Assembly: GCA_903882725.1 (NCBI GenBank)
Contig: CAIRYF010000422.1
Span: forward strand, 1 to 7,306
Direction of reading: 5' to 3'
Source: an uncultured Simplicispira sp.
GTDB lineage: Bacteria > Pseudomonadota > Gammaproteobacteria > Burkholderiales > Burkholderiaceae_C
Length of the DNA: 7,306 bases
The translations under genes were made by a program, and so were the position numbers. This document shows positions 1 to 7,120 of this stretch, piece by piece. How positions within the stretch are numbered: the stretch's first letter is position 1; each line of letters opens with the position of its first letter. The notes beneath the pieces were generated by a model. The model saw nothing but the letters and a program-made list of their open reading frames with translations, was not told the origin of the DNA and did no database searches.

Positions 1-1659
1 CAGCCGCGCTTGTGTGACTTGAAAACGCTGATCAGCGTCTTTTTGCAGCATCGCCGCGAGGTCGTCACGCGCCGCACGGTGTTTGAGCTGCGCAAAGCGC
101 GCGACCGGGGCCACGTCCTAGAAGGCTTGGCCGTGGCGCTGGCCAATATTGATCGCTTTATTGCCATCATCCGCAGCGCCCCCACGCCGCCAGTCGCCAA
201 AAGCGAGCTGATGGCCAGCACTTGGGAAAGCGCACTGGTGCGCGAGATGCTGACACGTACCCGCGTCGATGGCGGCGCTGTCCAAGCCAACGACTACCGC
301 CCTGAAGGGCTGGAGCGCGAATTTGGCATGGGCCAAGACAGCCTCTACCGCCTGTCGGATACCCAAGCACAAGAGATTTTGCAGATGCGCTTGCAGCGCC
401 TCACCGGCCTAGAGCAAGACAAAATCGTCGCCGAGTACAAAGAGGTGATGGCCGTCATTGAAGACTTGCTGGCTATTTTGGCCACGCCCGAGCGCGTCTC
501 CAGCATCATTGGCACCGAACTCAACAGCATCAAATCTGAGTTTGGCCACAGCAAACTGGGCGCGCGGCGCAGCTTGGTCGAATACAGCGCGCAAGACCTC
601 TCGACCGAAGACCTGATCACGCCCACCGACATGGTGGTCACGCTCTCGCACTCGGGCTACATCAAGAGCCAGCCCCTGTCCGAGTACAGCGCGCAAAAGC
701 GCGGCGGGCGCGGCAAACAAGCCACAGCAACCAAAGAAGACGACTGGATTGACCAGCTGTTTATTGCCAACACGCACGACTACATTTTGTGTTTCTCCAA
801 CCGTGGCCGCCTGTACTGGCTCAAGGTGTGGGAAGTGCCGGCTGGTTCGCGCGGCTCGCGCGGACGCCCCATCGTCAATATGTTTCCGCTGCAAGAGGGC
901 GAAAAAATCAACGTCGTACTGCCCCTGACCGGCACCATGCGCACTTTCCCATCTGACCACTACGTGTTCATGGCGACCAGCATGGGCACGGTCAAAAAGA
1001 CGGCGCTGGACGACTTCTCCAACCCGCGCAAGGGCGGCATCATTGCCGTCAGCTTGGACGAGGGCGACTACCTGATTGGTGCCGCTCTGACCGATGGCCA
1101 GCACGATGTGATGTTGTTCAGCGACGGTGGCAAAGCCGTGCGTTTTGACGAAAACGACGTGCGCGCCATGGGCCGCAACGCCCGGGGCGTGCGCGGCATG
1201 AACCTTGAAGACGGCCAAAGCGTCATCGCCATGCTGGTGGCCGAAGACGAAGCGCAAAGCGTGCTCACCGCCACCGAAAACGGCTACGGCAAGCGCACCA
1301 ATATCGCCGAATACACGCGCCATGGCCGTGGCACCAAAGGGATGATCGCCATCCAGCAAACCGGGCGCAACGGCAAAGTGGTTGCCGCCACGCTGGTTCA
1401 TGCCGACGATGAAATCATGCTCATTACCGACCGAGGCGTGCTGGTGCGCACCCGCGTCAGCGAGATCCGCGAACTGGGCCGTGCCACCCAAGGCGTGACG
1501 CTGATCGCGTTGGACGAAGGCGCAAAACTGAGCGGCCTACAACGCATCGTCGAAAACGACGCCAACATGGCCGACGTCGGCGCATCGGCAGAAGACGACG
1601 AGGACGCTAGCGAGCTTCCCGTCAGCACGGGCACCGCTTCAGATATGCCTAATGCCTGA
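1..1659 (+). CDS. gyrA: DNA gyrase subunit A, C-terminal part (5' end outside window)
   Basis: This is the A subunit of DNA gyrase, the ATP-dependent type IIA topoisomerase that introduces negative supercoils. The frame is open from base 1, so the gene starts upstream; the window begins near E. coli residue 340. The quinolone-resistance region and catalytic tyrosine are therefore not visible. Counting from the leucine codon at base 10, residues 10-180 match the coiled-coil and tower part (HRREVVTRR, ELRKARDR, LTGLEQDKI). The GyrA box is QKRGGRG at residues 229-235 (bases 694-714), close to E. coli QRRGGKG. It opens the DNA-wrapping beta-pinwheel, whose blades are marked by GTVKK, GYGKRT and VRTRVSEI. 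The tail is short, with one acidic cluster (EDDEDASE) instead of the long acidic E. coli tail. A few extra residues lie around 85-98 compared with E. coli. Identification is secure. Confidence 0.98.
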   Translation, partial: QPRLCDLKTLISVFLQHRREVVTRRTVFELRKARDRGHVLEGLAVALANIDRFIAIIRSAPTPPVAKSELMASTWESALVREMLTRTRVDGGAVQANDYRPEGLEREFGMGQDSLYRLSDTQAQEILQMRLQRLTGLEQDKIVAEYKEVMAVIEDLLAILATPERVSSIIGTELNSIKSEFGHSKLGARRSLVEYSAQDLSTEDLITPTDMVVTLSHSGYIKSQPLSEYSAQKRGGRGKQATATKEDDWIDQLFIANTHDYILCFSNRGRLYWLKVWEVPAGSRGSRGRPIVNMFPLQEGEKINVVLPLTGTMRTFPSDHYVFMATSMGTVKKTALDDFSNPRKGGIIAVSLDEGDYLIGAALTDGQHDVMLFSDGGKAVRFDENDVRAMGRNARGVRGMNLEDGQSVIAMLVAEDEAQSVLTATENGYGKRTNIAEYTRHGRGTKGMIAIQQTGRNGKVVAATLVHADDEIMLITDRGVLVRTRVSEIRELGRATQGVTLIALDEGAKLSGLQRIVENDANMADVGASAEDDEDASELPVSTGTASDMPNA

Positions 1660-1673
1660 TGTGTAGCCCACGG

Positions 1674-1692
1674 CCAGCTGCAGAGCGGCTGG
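1674..1692 (+). terminator. Hairpin just after gyrA, possible weak terminator
   Basis: CCAGCTG and CGGCTGG can form a 7-pair stem (one G-U pair) around the 5-base loop CAGAG, starting 15 bases after the gyrA stop. No T-tract follows; the next bases are GGAAACTATC. It could be a 3'-end stabilising hairpin or a Rho-assisted end rather than a true intrinsic terminator. The pairing is seen in the sequence; the function is inferred. Confidence 0.3.
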
Positions 1693-1695
1693 AAA

Positions 1696-1757
1696 CTATC
1701 AAATTTATAGCTACTACCGCTTGCCCCATAAGCGGTTGAGGCACTTTTCACCATAAA
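1696..1757 (+). repeat. Comamonadaceae-type palindromic dispersed repeat
   Basis: This AT-richer block separates gyrA from serC. It begins CTATCAAATTTATAGCTACT, has a 7-base inverted repeat ACCGCTT (1716-1722) and AAGCGGT (1730-1736) around a 7-base loop, continues with GAGGC, a short T-run, and ends CCATAAA. From memory, many Comamonadaceae intergenic regions carry a repeat of this form: ATAGCTGCT, an AGCGCTT/AAGCGCT stem, AGAGGC, then an A or T run. It ends 4 bases before the serC start codon, so it makes up most of the serC 5' region and could act as a weak terminator or RNA-stability element. Recognition relies on recall plus the visible palindrome; no encoded protein is involved. Confidence 0.6.
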
Positions 1758-1761
1758 CACG

Positions 1762-2871
1762 ATGCAACGCCCTTACAATTTTTCTGCCGGGCCAGCGGCC
1801 ATTCCCACCGAGGTTTTAGAGCAAGCCGCAGCCGAAATGCTGGACTGGCACGGCTGCGGCATGGGCGTGATGGAAATGAGCCACCGGGGCAAAGAATTTG
1901 TCTCGATTTGCGAGCAAGCCGAAGCCGACCTGCGCGAGTTGCTGGCGGTGCCTGCACAGTTCAAAATTTTGTTTATGCAAGGCGGCGGCTTGGCGGAAAA
2001 CGCCATCGTGCCGCTGAACCTGTCGCGCGCCGCCACGGTGGACTTTGTCGTCACCGGCAGCTGGAGCCAAAAATCCTACAAAGAAGCGCGCAAATACGCC
2101 GCTGAAGTCAATTTGGTGGCATCGGGCGAAGACGGCGACTTTATCAGCCTGCCCAACCCCGCCCACTGGCAGCCCAGCCGGGGTGCCAGCTACCTGCATA
2201 TTTGCAGCAACGAGACCATCCACGGTGTCGAATTTCACGAACTGCCCGATCTTCAAGCGCTGGGCAGCGATGCGCCGCTGGTGATTGATTTTTCGTCCCA
2301 TGTGGCCTCGCGCCCGGTGGACTGGTCGCGCGTTGGCTTGGCCTTTGGCGGCGCGCAAAAAAATATCGGCCCAGCGGGCCTGACCATCGTCATCGTGCGC
2401 GAAGACCTGCTGGGCCACGCGCTGGCGATTTGCCCCAGCGCTTTTGACTACAAAGTCGTTGCCGAGCACGGCTCGATGTACAACACACCGCCCACGTGGG
2501 GCATTTACATCGCTGGCCTGACCTTCCAATGGCTCAAGCGCCAGCGCGAAGGCGATGCCAGCGGCGTGGCGGCTATGGAACTGCGCAATATCGCCAAAGC
2601 CGAGCTGCTCTACAACGCCATCGACCAGTCGCCGTTTTACGTCAATAAAGTGGCCGCTAATTGCCGCTCGCGCATGAACATTCCGTTTTTCTTGTGCGAC
2701 GAAACCCGCAACGACGCCTTTTTGGCCGGTGCCAAAGCGCGCGGCCTGCTGCAACTCAAAGGGCACAAATCGGTCGGCGGAATGCGCGCCAGCCTGTACA
2801 ACGCCATGCCCTTGGCCGGTGTGGAGGCGCTGGTCGCCTATATGCACGACTTTGCGCAGCAGCACGCCTAA
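1762..2871 (+). CDS. serC: Phosphoserine aminotransferase
   Basis: This is a cytosolic PLP enzyme that converts 3-phosphohydroxypyruvate and glutamate to phosphoserine. In bacteria it also makes 4-phosphohydroxythreonine for pyridoxal-phosphate synthesis. It has 369 residues, against 362 in E. coli, and aligns end to end. The N-terminus [12 protein letters not shown] matches E. coli MAQIFNFSSGPA, which fixes the start at 1762 although no Shine-Dalgarno sequence is visible. The Schiff-base lysine is K200 in [13 protein letters not shown]. The PLP-ring aspartate is D176 in DFSS. The substrate-side H41-R42 are present in SHRGKEF. The C-terminal [12 protein letters not shown] (333-344) has lysine where E. 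coli has substrate-contacting R329, and the phosphate loop reads GGGLAEN where E. coli has GGGRGQ. Both look like lineage variants. It is probably the first gene of an operon; the next gene starts 22 bases after its stop. Confidence 0.98.
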   Translation: MQRPYNFSAGPAAIPTEVLEQAAAEMLDWHGCGMGVMEMSHRGKEFVSICEQAEADLRELLAVPAQFKILFMQGGGLAENAIVPLNLSRAATVDFVVTGSWSQKSYKEARKYAAEVNLVASGEDGDFISLPNPAHWQPSRGASYLHICSNETIHGVEFHELPDLQALGSDAPLVIDFSSHVASRPVDWSRVGLAFGGAQKNIGPAGLTIVIVREDLLGHALAICPSAFDYKVVAEHGSMYNTPPTWGIYIAGLTFQWLKRQREGDASGVAAMELRNIAKAELLYNAIDQSPFYVNKVAANCRSRMNIPFFLCDETRNDAFLAGAKARGLLQLKGHKSVGGMRASLYNAMPLAGVEALVAYMHDFAQQHA

Positions 2872-2893
2872 ACCCCCTCCACTGAGCCGCCCG

Positions 2894-4021
2894 ATGATGA
2901 CGACAAAGACGACGACAACGACAACGACGCCCCTTACCGCCTCCCCTGATCTGGCCAGCCTGCGCGTACAAATCGACAGCATCGACCAGCAACTGCTGAC
3001 ACTGCTGAACCAACGTGCCTTGGTGGCCGAGCAGGTCGGTGAAGTCAAAAAACGCGAAGGTACGCCGTTTTTTCGCCCTGACCGCGTGGCACAAGTGATT
3101 GAAAAAATCCAACGTGCCAACCCCGGCCCACTGAAAACGCCGCACGTCTCGGCCATTTGGCGCGAAATTATGTCGGCCTGCTTGGCGCTGGAGTCGCCCC
3201 AGCGCGTTGCCGTGTTGGGCCCAGCCGGCACGTTTTGTGAGCAGGCAGCGATCGAGTTTTTTGGCGGCGCGGCCGACATCGTTTACTGCGCTAATTTTGA
3301 CGAAGTGTTCCACGCCACCGCCTCGGGCAGCGCCCAGTTTGGCGTTGTTGGGGTCGAAAACTCGGTCGAAGGCGTCGTGACCCGTTCACTGGATTTGTTT
3401 TTGCACACCCCCACGCACGTCGTCGGCGAAGTCAGCCTGCTGGTGCGCCACAACCTGCTGCGCCAAAGCAACTCCCTCGACGAAATTGAAGCCGTGCTGG
3501 CGCACCCCCAAGCGCTGGCGCAATGCCAAGCGTGGCTGTCCAAACACCTGCCGCACGCCGAGCGCAAGCCGGTCTCCAGCAACGCCGAAGGCGCGCGCTT
3601 GGCGGCCACCAACCCCGCGTGGGCGGCGCTGGCCAGCGAGCGCGCTGCCACGCAGTTTGGCCTGCACATCGTTGCCCACGCGATTCAGGACGAGGCCTAC
3701 AACCGCACGCGCTTTGCCGTCATTTGCCTGCCGCACACGCTGGACACGCCGCCGCCCTCGGCGCGCGACTGCACCAGCCTGATCGTCTCGGTGCCCAACG
3801 AGCCCGGCGCAGTGCATGACCTGCTGGTGCCGCTGAAAAAGCACGGCGTCTCGATGACGCGCTTTGAATCGCGCCCGGCACGCACTGGCCAGTGGGAATA
3901 TTATTTTTATATCGACATCCAAGGCCACCCCAGCCAGCCCCACGTCAGCGCCGCGCTGACCGAACTGCGCGGCCTGTGCGCGTTCTACAAAGTGCTGGGT
4001 ACCTACCCAGTGACGCCATAA
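2894..4021 (+). CDS. pheA: P-protein: chorismate mutase / prephenate dehydratase
   Basis: This bifunctional enzyme carries out the two steps from chorismate to prephenate to phenylpyruvate. From the ATG at 2894 it has 375 residues; the next codon is also ATG, so 2897 is an alternative start. Neither has a clear ribosome binding site, and upstream codons overlap serC and lack family similarity. Residues 3-12 are nearly all threonine. The AroQ chorismate mutase spans about 18-100, with R24, R41, K52 and R64 matching E. coli R11, R28, K39 and R51. The E. coli E52 position is valine (V65). The prephenate dehydratase domain spans about 104-285, with VENS (154-157) and the catalytic T272-R273-F274. 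A C-terminal ACT domain (about 295-375) has GAV (305-307) and ESRP (325-328), the phenylalanine-binding motifs, so feedback inhibition by phenylalanine is expected. Identification is firm; the start is less certain. Confidence 0.96.
   Translation: MMTTKTTTTTTTPLTASPDLASLRVQIDSIDQQLLTLLNQRALVAEQVGEVKKREGTPFFRPDRVAQVIEKIQRANPGPLKTPHVSAIWREIMSACLALESPQRVAVLGPAGTFCEQAAIEFFGGAADIVYCANFDEVFHATASGSAQFGVVGVENSVEGVVTRSLDLFLHTPTHVVGEVSLLVRHNLLRQSNSLDEIEAVLAHPQALAQCQAWLSKHLPHAERKPVSSNAEGARLAATNPAWAALASERAATQFGLHIVAHAIQDEAYNRTRFAVICLPHTLDTPPPSARDCTSLIVSVPNEPGAVHDLLVPLKKHGVSMTRFESRPARTGQWEYYFYIDIQGHPSQPHVSAALTELRGLCAFYKVLGTYPVTP
2900..2929 (+). repeat. ACR trinucleotide tract at the start of pheA
   Basis: Ten codons directly after the paired ATGs are ACG or ACA, except one AAG, and encode threonine at residues 3, 4 and 6-12 with lysine at 5. 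It is a simple-sequence tract of 3-base units, so slippage would change protein length without changing frame. It lies before the chorismate mutase domain, so length changes should be tolerated. Confidence 0.8.
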
Positions 4022-4048
4022 ACCACTTTCGCACAGCAAGAGCACAGA

Positions 4049-4933
4049 ATGTTTGAACAATTGGGTTTGATTGGCTGCGGCCTGATGGGTGGATCGTTTG
4101 CGCTGGCGCTCAAGCGCGCCGGTCTGGTCAAGCGCGTGGTCGGTTACAGCAAATCGCCCTCCACCACCGACCGCGCACGCCAGCTGGGCGTGATCGACGT
4201 TGAAGCGCCCTCAGCCCTGCTGGCCGTAGCTGGGGCCGATATTGTGTTGATTGCCGTGCCAGTCTCGGCCACTGAGTCCGCCCTCAAGGCCATCAAACAC
4301 CTGATTACGCCGCAAATGCTGGTCATGGATGTAGGTTCAACCAAGGTCGATGTGGTGCAGGCCGCCCGGCGTGCATTGCGCGATCAAGTTGGCTCGTTTG
4401 TGCCGGCCCACCCCATCACCGGGCGCGAAGTTTCTGGTGTGGAGCACGCCGATGCCACCCTGTATGAGGGCCGCCAAGTCATCCTGACACCCACCGAGCG
4501 CACCCTGACGGCACAGCTGCAAAAAGCGCAAGATGTGTGGACGGCGCTGGGTTGCCGCGTCAGCAGTATGTCGCCCGAATCACACGATGCGGCTTTTGCC
4601 GCCGTCAGCCATTTGCCGCATTTGCTGGCTTTTTCGTTGATGAACAGCATCTCCGGTCAGCCACAAGCGGAAGATTTTCTGTCACTCGCCGGCCCTGGGT
4701 TTCGCGACTTCACCCGCATTGCCGCCAGCGACCCCAAAGTGTGGCGCGACATTTTGCTGGCCAACCGCGAAGAGCTGTTGACGCAAACGCAGCTGTTTCA
4801 GCAAGCGCTCAAGCAGTTTGAAAACGCCATGCGCAGCGACAGCGCCCAGTCGATTGAAGACATGATCACGCTGGCCAGCGAAACCCGCACCCACTGGCGC
4901 ATGAGCACGCAAAAGTCCAGCACGCACCGATAA
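4049..4933 (+). CDS. tyrA: Prephenate (or arogenate) dehydrogenase, TyrA family
   Basis: This enzyme catalyses the oxidative decarboxylation that commits prephenate (or arogenate) to tyrosine. It has 294 residues, the size of a stand-alone TyrA with no chorismate mutase domain and no obvious C-terminal ACT domain. The N-terminal Rossmann fold begins at once with [11 protein letters not shown] (dinucleotide motif G9-G11-G14). The catalytic region has H121 in [14 protein letters not shown] at 177-180, SHLPH at 187-191 and GFRDFTRIA at 217-225, where an arginine is expected to bind the substrate carboxylate. After the second beta strand the sequence is GYSKSPST (32-39) with no acidic residue. 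That resembles NADP-using family members, so NADP+ is the more likely cofactor (inference). Prephenate versus arogenate cannot be decided from sequence. A weak AAGAG at 4038-4042 lies 6 bases before the ATG, and the gene starts 27 bases after pheA. Confidence 0.96.
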   Translation: MFEQLGLIGCGLMGGSFALALKRAGLVKRVVGYSKSPSTTDRARQLGVIDVEAPSALLAVAGADIVLIAVPVSATESALKAIKHLITPQMLVMDVGSTKVDVVQAARRALRDQVGSFVPAHPITGREVSGVEHADATLYEGRQVILTPTERTLTAQLQKAQDVWTALGCRVSSMSPESHDAAFAAVSHLPHLLAFSLMNSISGQPQAEDFLSLAGPGFRDFTRIAASDPKVWRDILLANREELLTQTQLFQQALKQFENAMRSDSAQSIEDMITLASETRTHWRMSTQKSSTHR

Positions 4934-4946
4934 CCCCCTGTTTGCG

Positions 4947-6986
4947 ATGTTCAGTATTCCCTTTCTTGACCTTCCTTGCCTGGAAACTGCTGCTGGCAGC
5001 GTGCATTTACCCGGCTCCAAAAGCATCTCCAACCGTGTGTTGCTGCTAGCGGCCCTGAGCAGCGGCACCACCACCGTCCACGACTTGTTGGCCAGCGACG
5101 ACACCCGCGTCATGCTGGACGCGCTGCGCCAGCTCGGCTGCACCGTCGAAGAAAACGCTACCGAGGCCCGCATCACGGGCTTGGGCGGCCAGCCACCGGC
5201 AACGTGCGCGCCGATTTTCTTGGGCAACGCTGGCACCGCCATGCGCCCGCTGACCGCCGCACTGGCCTTGCTGGGCGGCCAATACACCCTGAGCGGCATA
5301 GCCCGAATGCACGAGCGTCCGATTGGCGATTTGGTCGATGCGCTGCGCCAACTCGGCTGCCAAATTGACTACATGGGCAACGACGGCTACCCGCCGCTGC
5401 GCATTAACCAAGCCAGCGGCGTGCCTGCGCTGTCGCTGGACGCACCGATTCGCGTGCGCGGCGATGTCTCCAGCCAATTTTTGACCGCTCTGCTGATGGC
5501 CTTGCCGCTGGCAGCGACGCAGCAAGATGTACACATCGAAGTGGTGGGCGAGTTGATCTCCAAGCCCTACATCCACATCACACTGCAACTGCTAGAGCGC
5601 TTTGGCATCACCGTGCGCCACGACAACTGGCAGCGCTTCACCATTGCAGCTGGCAGCCAGTACCAATCGCCGGGCGATATCCATGTTGAGTCCGATGCCT
5701 CATCTGCTAGTTATTTCATAGCTGCTGGCGCAATCGCAGCAAGGGCTGCAGGCCAAAATGGCATAAAAGGTATCAAAATTGTGGGTGTGGGGCTCGATTC
5801 CATCCAAGGCGATATCCGCTTTGTCGAGGCCGCACGCGCTATGGGTGCAGACATCACCGGCGGGTCTAACTGGCTGCACATCCAGCGCGGCAGCTGGCCG
5901 CTGCAAGCCATCGACCTGGACTGCAACCACATCCCCGACGCGGCAATGACGCTGGCAGTGATGGCGCTGTACGCCAACGGCACCACCACGCTGCGTAACA
6001 TTGCCAGCTGGCGCGTCAAAGAAACCGACCGCATTGCGGCGATGGCCACTGAGCTGCGCAAGCTCGGCGCCAGCGTCGAAGAAGGCGCTGACTTTATCCG
6101 CGTCACACCCCCAGCCACGCCTGCCGACTGGCGCGCCGCCAGCATCCACACCTACGACGACCACCGGATTGCCATGTGCTTTTCGCTGGCCGCCTTCAAT
6201 CCGGCGGGCCTGCCGGTGCGCATTGAAGACCCGCAGTGCGTCGCTAAAACCTTCCCCGATTATTTTGAAGCGCTGTTTTCGGTGGTGCAGACCGCGTCCG
6301 CGCACATTCCGGTCATTTGCATCGACGGCCCCAGCGCCTCGGGCAAAGGCACGGTGGCAGCGGCCGTGGCGCAGCAGTTGGGTTATGTTTTTTTGGACTC
6401 TGGCTCGCTCTACCGCATCACGGCGCTGGCGGCGACCCGCGCCGGCTTGGCACTGGACGCAGCGCACGAAAGCGCCATCGCCACCCTGGCCGAGCAATTG
6501 GACGTGCGTTTTGAGGGCGAGCGCGTGCTGCTGGCCGGCGAAGACGTTACTGACGCGATTCGCACCGAAGAAGCCGGCATGAACGCCTCGCGCGTGTCGG
6601 CGCTGCCTGCCGTGCGCACCGCACTGGTGGCGTTACAGCACAGTTTTCAGCGCCTGCCGGGCCTGGTGGCCGACGGGCGCGACATGGGCACCGTCATCTT
6701 TCCGCAGTCGCCGCTCAAGCTATTCCTGAGCGCCAGCGCCCAATGCCGTGCCCAGCGGCGCTATAAACAGTTGATTGCCAAAGGTTTGCCCGCTAAAATG
6801 GCAGACCTTTTGGCCGACCTTCAGGCGCGCGACGCCCGCGATACTTCTCGCAGCGCAGCGCCCTTAAAGCCAGCACAAGACGCCATTGCCCAAGACAACT
6901 CTGCCCTGACCATCGAACAGTCCGTCAGCCAAGTGTTAGACCTGTGGCAGCAGCGCCAGCCTTTCACGCCCCGCGTGCCAGGCTAA
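4947..6986 (+). CDS. aroA-cmk: Fused EPSP synthase / cytidylate kinase
   Basis: One 679-residue frame encodes two enzymes. Residues 1 to about 450 are EPSP synthase, which joins shikimate-3-phosphate and PEP in the sixth shikimate step. They carry [10 protein letters not shown] (21-30), [12 protein letters not shown] (91-102), [20 protein letters not shown] with D331, RVKETDRI with E359, YDDHRIAM and K434 in KTFPDYFE. With G96 and P101 unchanged it looks like a class I, glyphosate-sensitive type. Residues from about 454 to 679 are cytidylate kinase, which phosphorylates CMP and dCMP. They carry P-loop GPSASGKGT (461-469), DSGSLYR (484-490), DGRDMGT (576-582), LID residues RAQRR and RDARDTSR (628-635). 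Each half is full length against E. coli and there is almost no linker. Two in-frame GTG codons at 6282 and 6285 could start a separate Cmk. Residues 254-274 are encoded by repeat-like DNA. The start lies 13 bases after tyrA without a clear ribosome binding site. Confidence 0.97.
   Translation: MFSIPFLDLPCLETAAGSVHLPGSKSISNRVLLLAALSSGTTTVHDLLASDDTRVMLDALRQLGCTVEENATEARITGLGGQPPATCAPIFLGNAGTAMRPLTAALALLGGQYTLSGIARMHERPIGDLVDALRQLGCQIDYMGNDGYPPLRINQASGVPALSLDAPIRVRGDVSSQFLTALLMALPLAATQQDVHIEVVGELISKPYIHITLQLLERFGITVRHDNWQRFTIAAGSQYQSPGDIHVESDASSASYFIAAGAIAARAAGQNGIKGIKIVGVGLDSIQGDIRFVEAARAMGADITGGSNWLHIQRGSWPLQAIDLDCNHIPDAAMTLAVMALYANGTTTLRNIASWRVKETDRIAAMATELRKLGASVEEGADFIRVTPPATPADWRAASIHTYDDHRIAMCFSLAAFNPAGLPVRIEDPQCVAKTFPDYFEALFSVVQTASAHIPVICIDGPSASGKGTVAAAVAQQLGYVFLDSGSLYRITALAATRAGLALDAAHESAIATLAEQLDVRFEGERVLLAGEDVTDAIRTEEAGMNASRVSALPAVRTALVALQHSFQRLPGLVADGRDMGTVIFPQSPLKLFLSASAQCRAQRRYKQLIAKGLPAKMADLLADLQARDARDTSRSAAPLKPAQDAIAQDNSALTIEQSVSQVLDLWQQRQPFTPRVPG
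5121..5360 (+). repeat. Pair of 21-base direct repeats inside aroA
   Basis: The 21 bases at 5121-5141 recur at 5340-5360 with one difference (G or A at the twelfth base). Both encode ALRQLGC, with the preceding Asp codon differing (GAC, GAT). EPSP synthase is built from six copies of a beta-alpha fold, and these are equivalent helices, so the protein likeness is expected. Near-identity at DNA level over 219 bases of separation is less so. E. coli has ALTALGV and ALRLGGA at these places. Confidence 0.7.
5707..5768 (+). repeat. Dispersed-repeat-like segment captured in frame within aroA
   Basis: This part of the EPSP synthase frame resembles the repeat at 1696-1757. Shared blocks at the same spacing are CTA at the left end, ATAGCT.CT..CGC, AAG.G.T, AGGC and CATAAA (one base offset). 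The first 25 positions match at 17. It encodes residues 254-274 and uses codons unlike its surroundings (ATA for Ile twice, AGG for Arg, GCA and GCT for Ala). Compared with E. coli EPSP synthase, the protein is about 8 residues longer between ASYF and QGD here. TATCAAAATT at 5771-5780 also resembles the repeat's left end (9 of 10). Likeness between the two copies is moderate, so the call depends partly on my recollection of the family consensus. Confidence 0.45.
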
Positions 6987-7022
6987 CCCCGGGGCTCCAT
7001 GCCTCACCCCTAGGCCCGCACC

Positions 7023-7064
7023 GCCTGCGCCGCACCGCAGCGCTAGGCAATGTGGTTCTTTTTT
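7023..7064 (+). terminator. Possible terminator after aroA-cmk
   Basis: GCCTGCGC (7023-7030) can pair with GCGC-T-AGGC (7040-7048, one bulged T), giving an 8-pair stem. A run of six T follows at 7059-7064. The 10 bases between stem and T-run are more than a standard intrinsic terminator has, so it may be weak or only a stability hairpin. It lies 36 bases after the fusion gene's stop, where separation from rpsA would be expected. Confidence 0.3.
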
Positions 7065-7100
7065 AACTTAACCCGTGGTATCCGCCACATAGCAAACCAC
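7050..7100 (+). promoter_or_regulatory. Possible structured rpsA leader with competing helices
   Basis: Three mutually exclusive pairings are possible: ATGTGG (7050-7055) with CCACAT (7085-7090), GTGGTT (7052-7057) with AACCAC (7095-7100), and GTGG (7075-7078) with CCAC (7085-7088). If this stretch is transcribed with rpsA, the leader could adopt alternative shapes. No convincing -35/-10 promoter pair was found, so the transcript start is unknown. Confidence 0.25.
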
Positions 7101-7120
7101 CACCGACAGTCTTTGAAGCA

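Noticed and set aside
409..1491. Long open frame (360 codons) on the minus strand opposite gyrA
   Set aside because: It lies wholly opposite a well-conserved gyrA frame, and its composition (rich in Ala, His, Val, Gly) is typical of antisense frames in GC-rich genes. It shows no recognisable domain.
1683..1711. Promoter for serC using TATAGC as the -10 box
   Set aside because: No -35 box lies at the right spacing, and TATAGC is part of the dispersed repeat's common left end.
2729..2893. Upstream extension of the pheA frame by 55 codons
   Set aside because: The frame is open but lies mostly inside serC, and its translation (rich in Cys, Pro, Arg) has no likeness to chorismate mutase. The start at 2894 directly precedes the domain.
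1816..3279. Long open frame (487 codons) on the minus strand across serC and pheA
   Set aside because: It spans two conserved genes and their gap, includes low-complexity valine runs made by the ACR tract read backwards, and resembles no family. It is a composition artefact.
5700..6497. Minus-strand open frame (265 codons) opposite the AroA-Cmk junction
   Set aside because: The plus-strand frame has all EPSP synthase and kinase motifs here; the antisense product shows no domain or codon-bias support.
2869..6993. Stop codons followed by C-tracts (after serC, tyrA and aroA-cmk)
   Set aside because: Three short occurrences in GC-rich DNA are not enough to suggest a signal, and pheA does not share it.
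7037..7066. Third copy of the dispersed repeat before rpsA (CAGCGCTAGGC followed by a T-run)
   Set aside because: Only the right-half words fit, and the ATAGCT left half and partner stem are missing. A hairpin explanation is simpler.
7056..7095. Sigma-70 promoter for rpsA (TTAACT or TTAACC with CACATA, TAGCAA or an extended TGGTATCCG)
   Set aside because: Each candidate pair matches the consensus poorly at one or both boxes, so none is better than chance.
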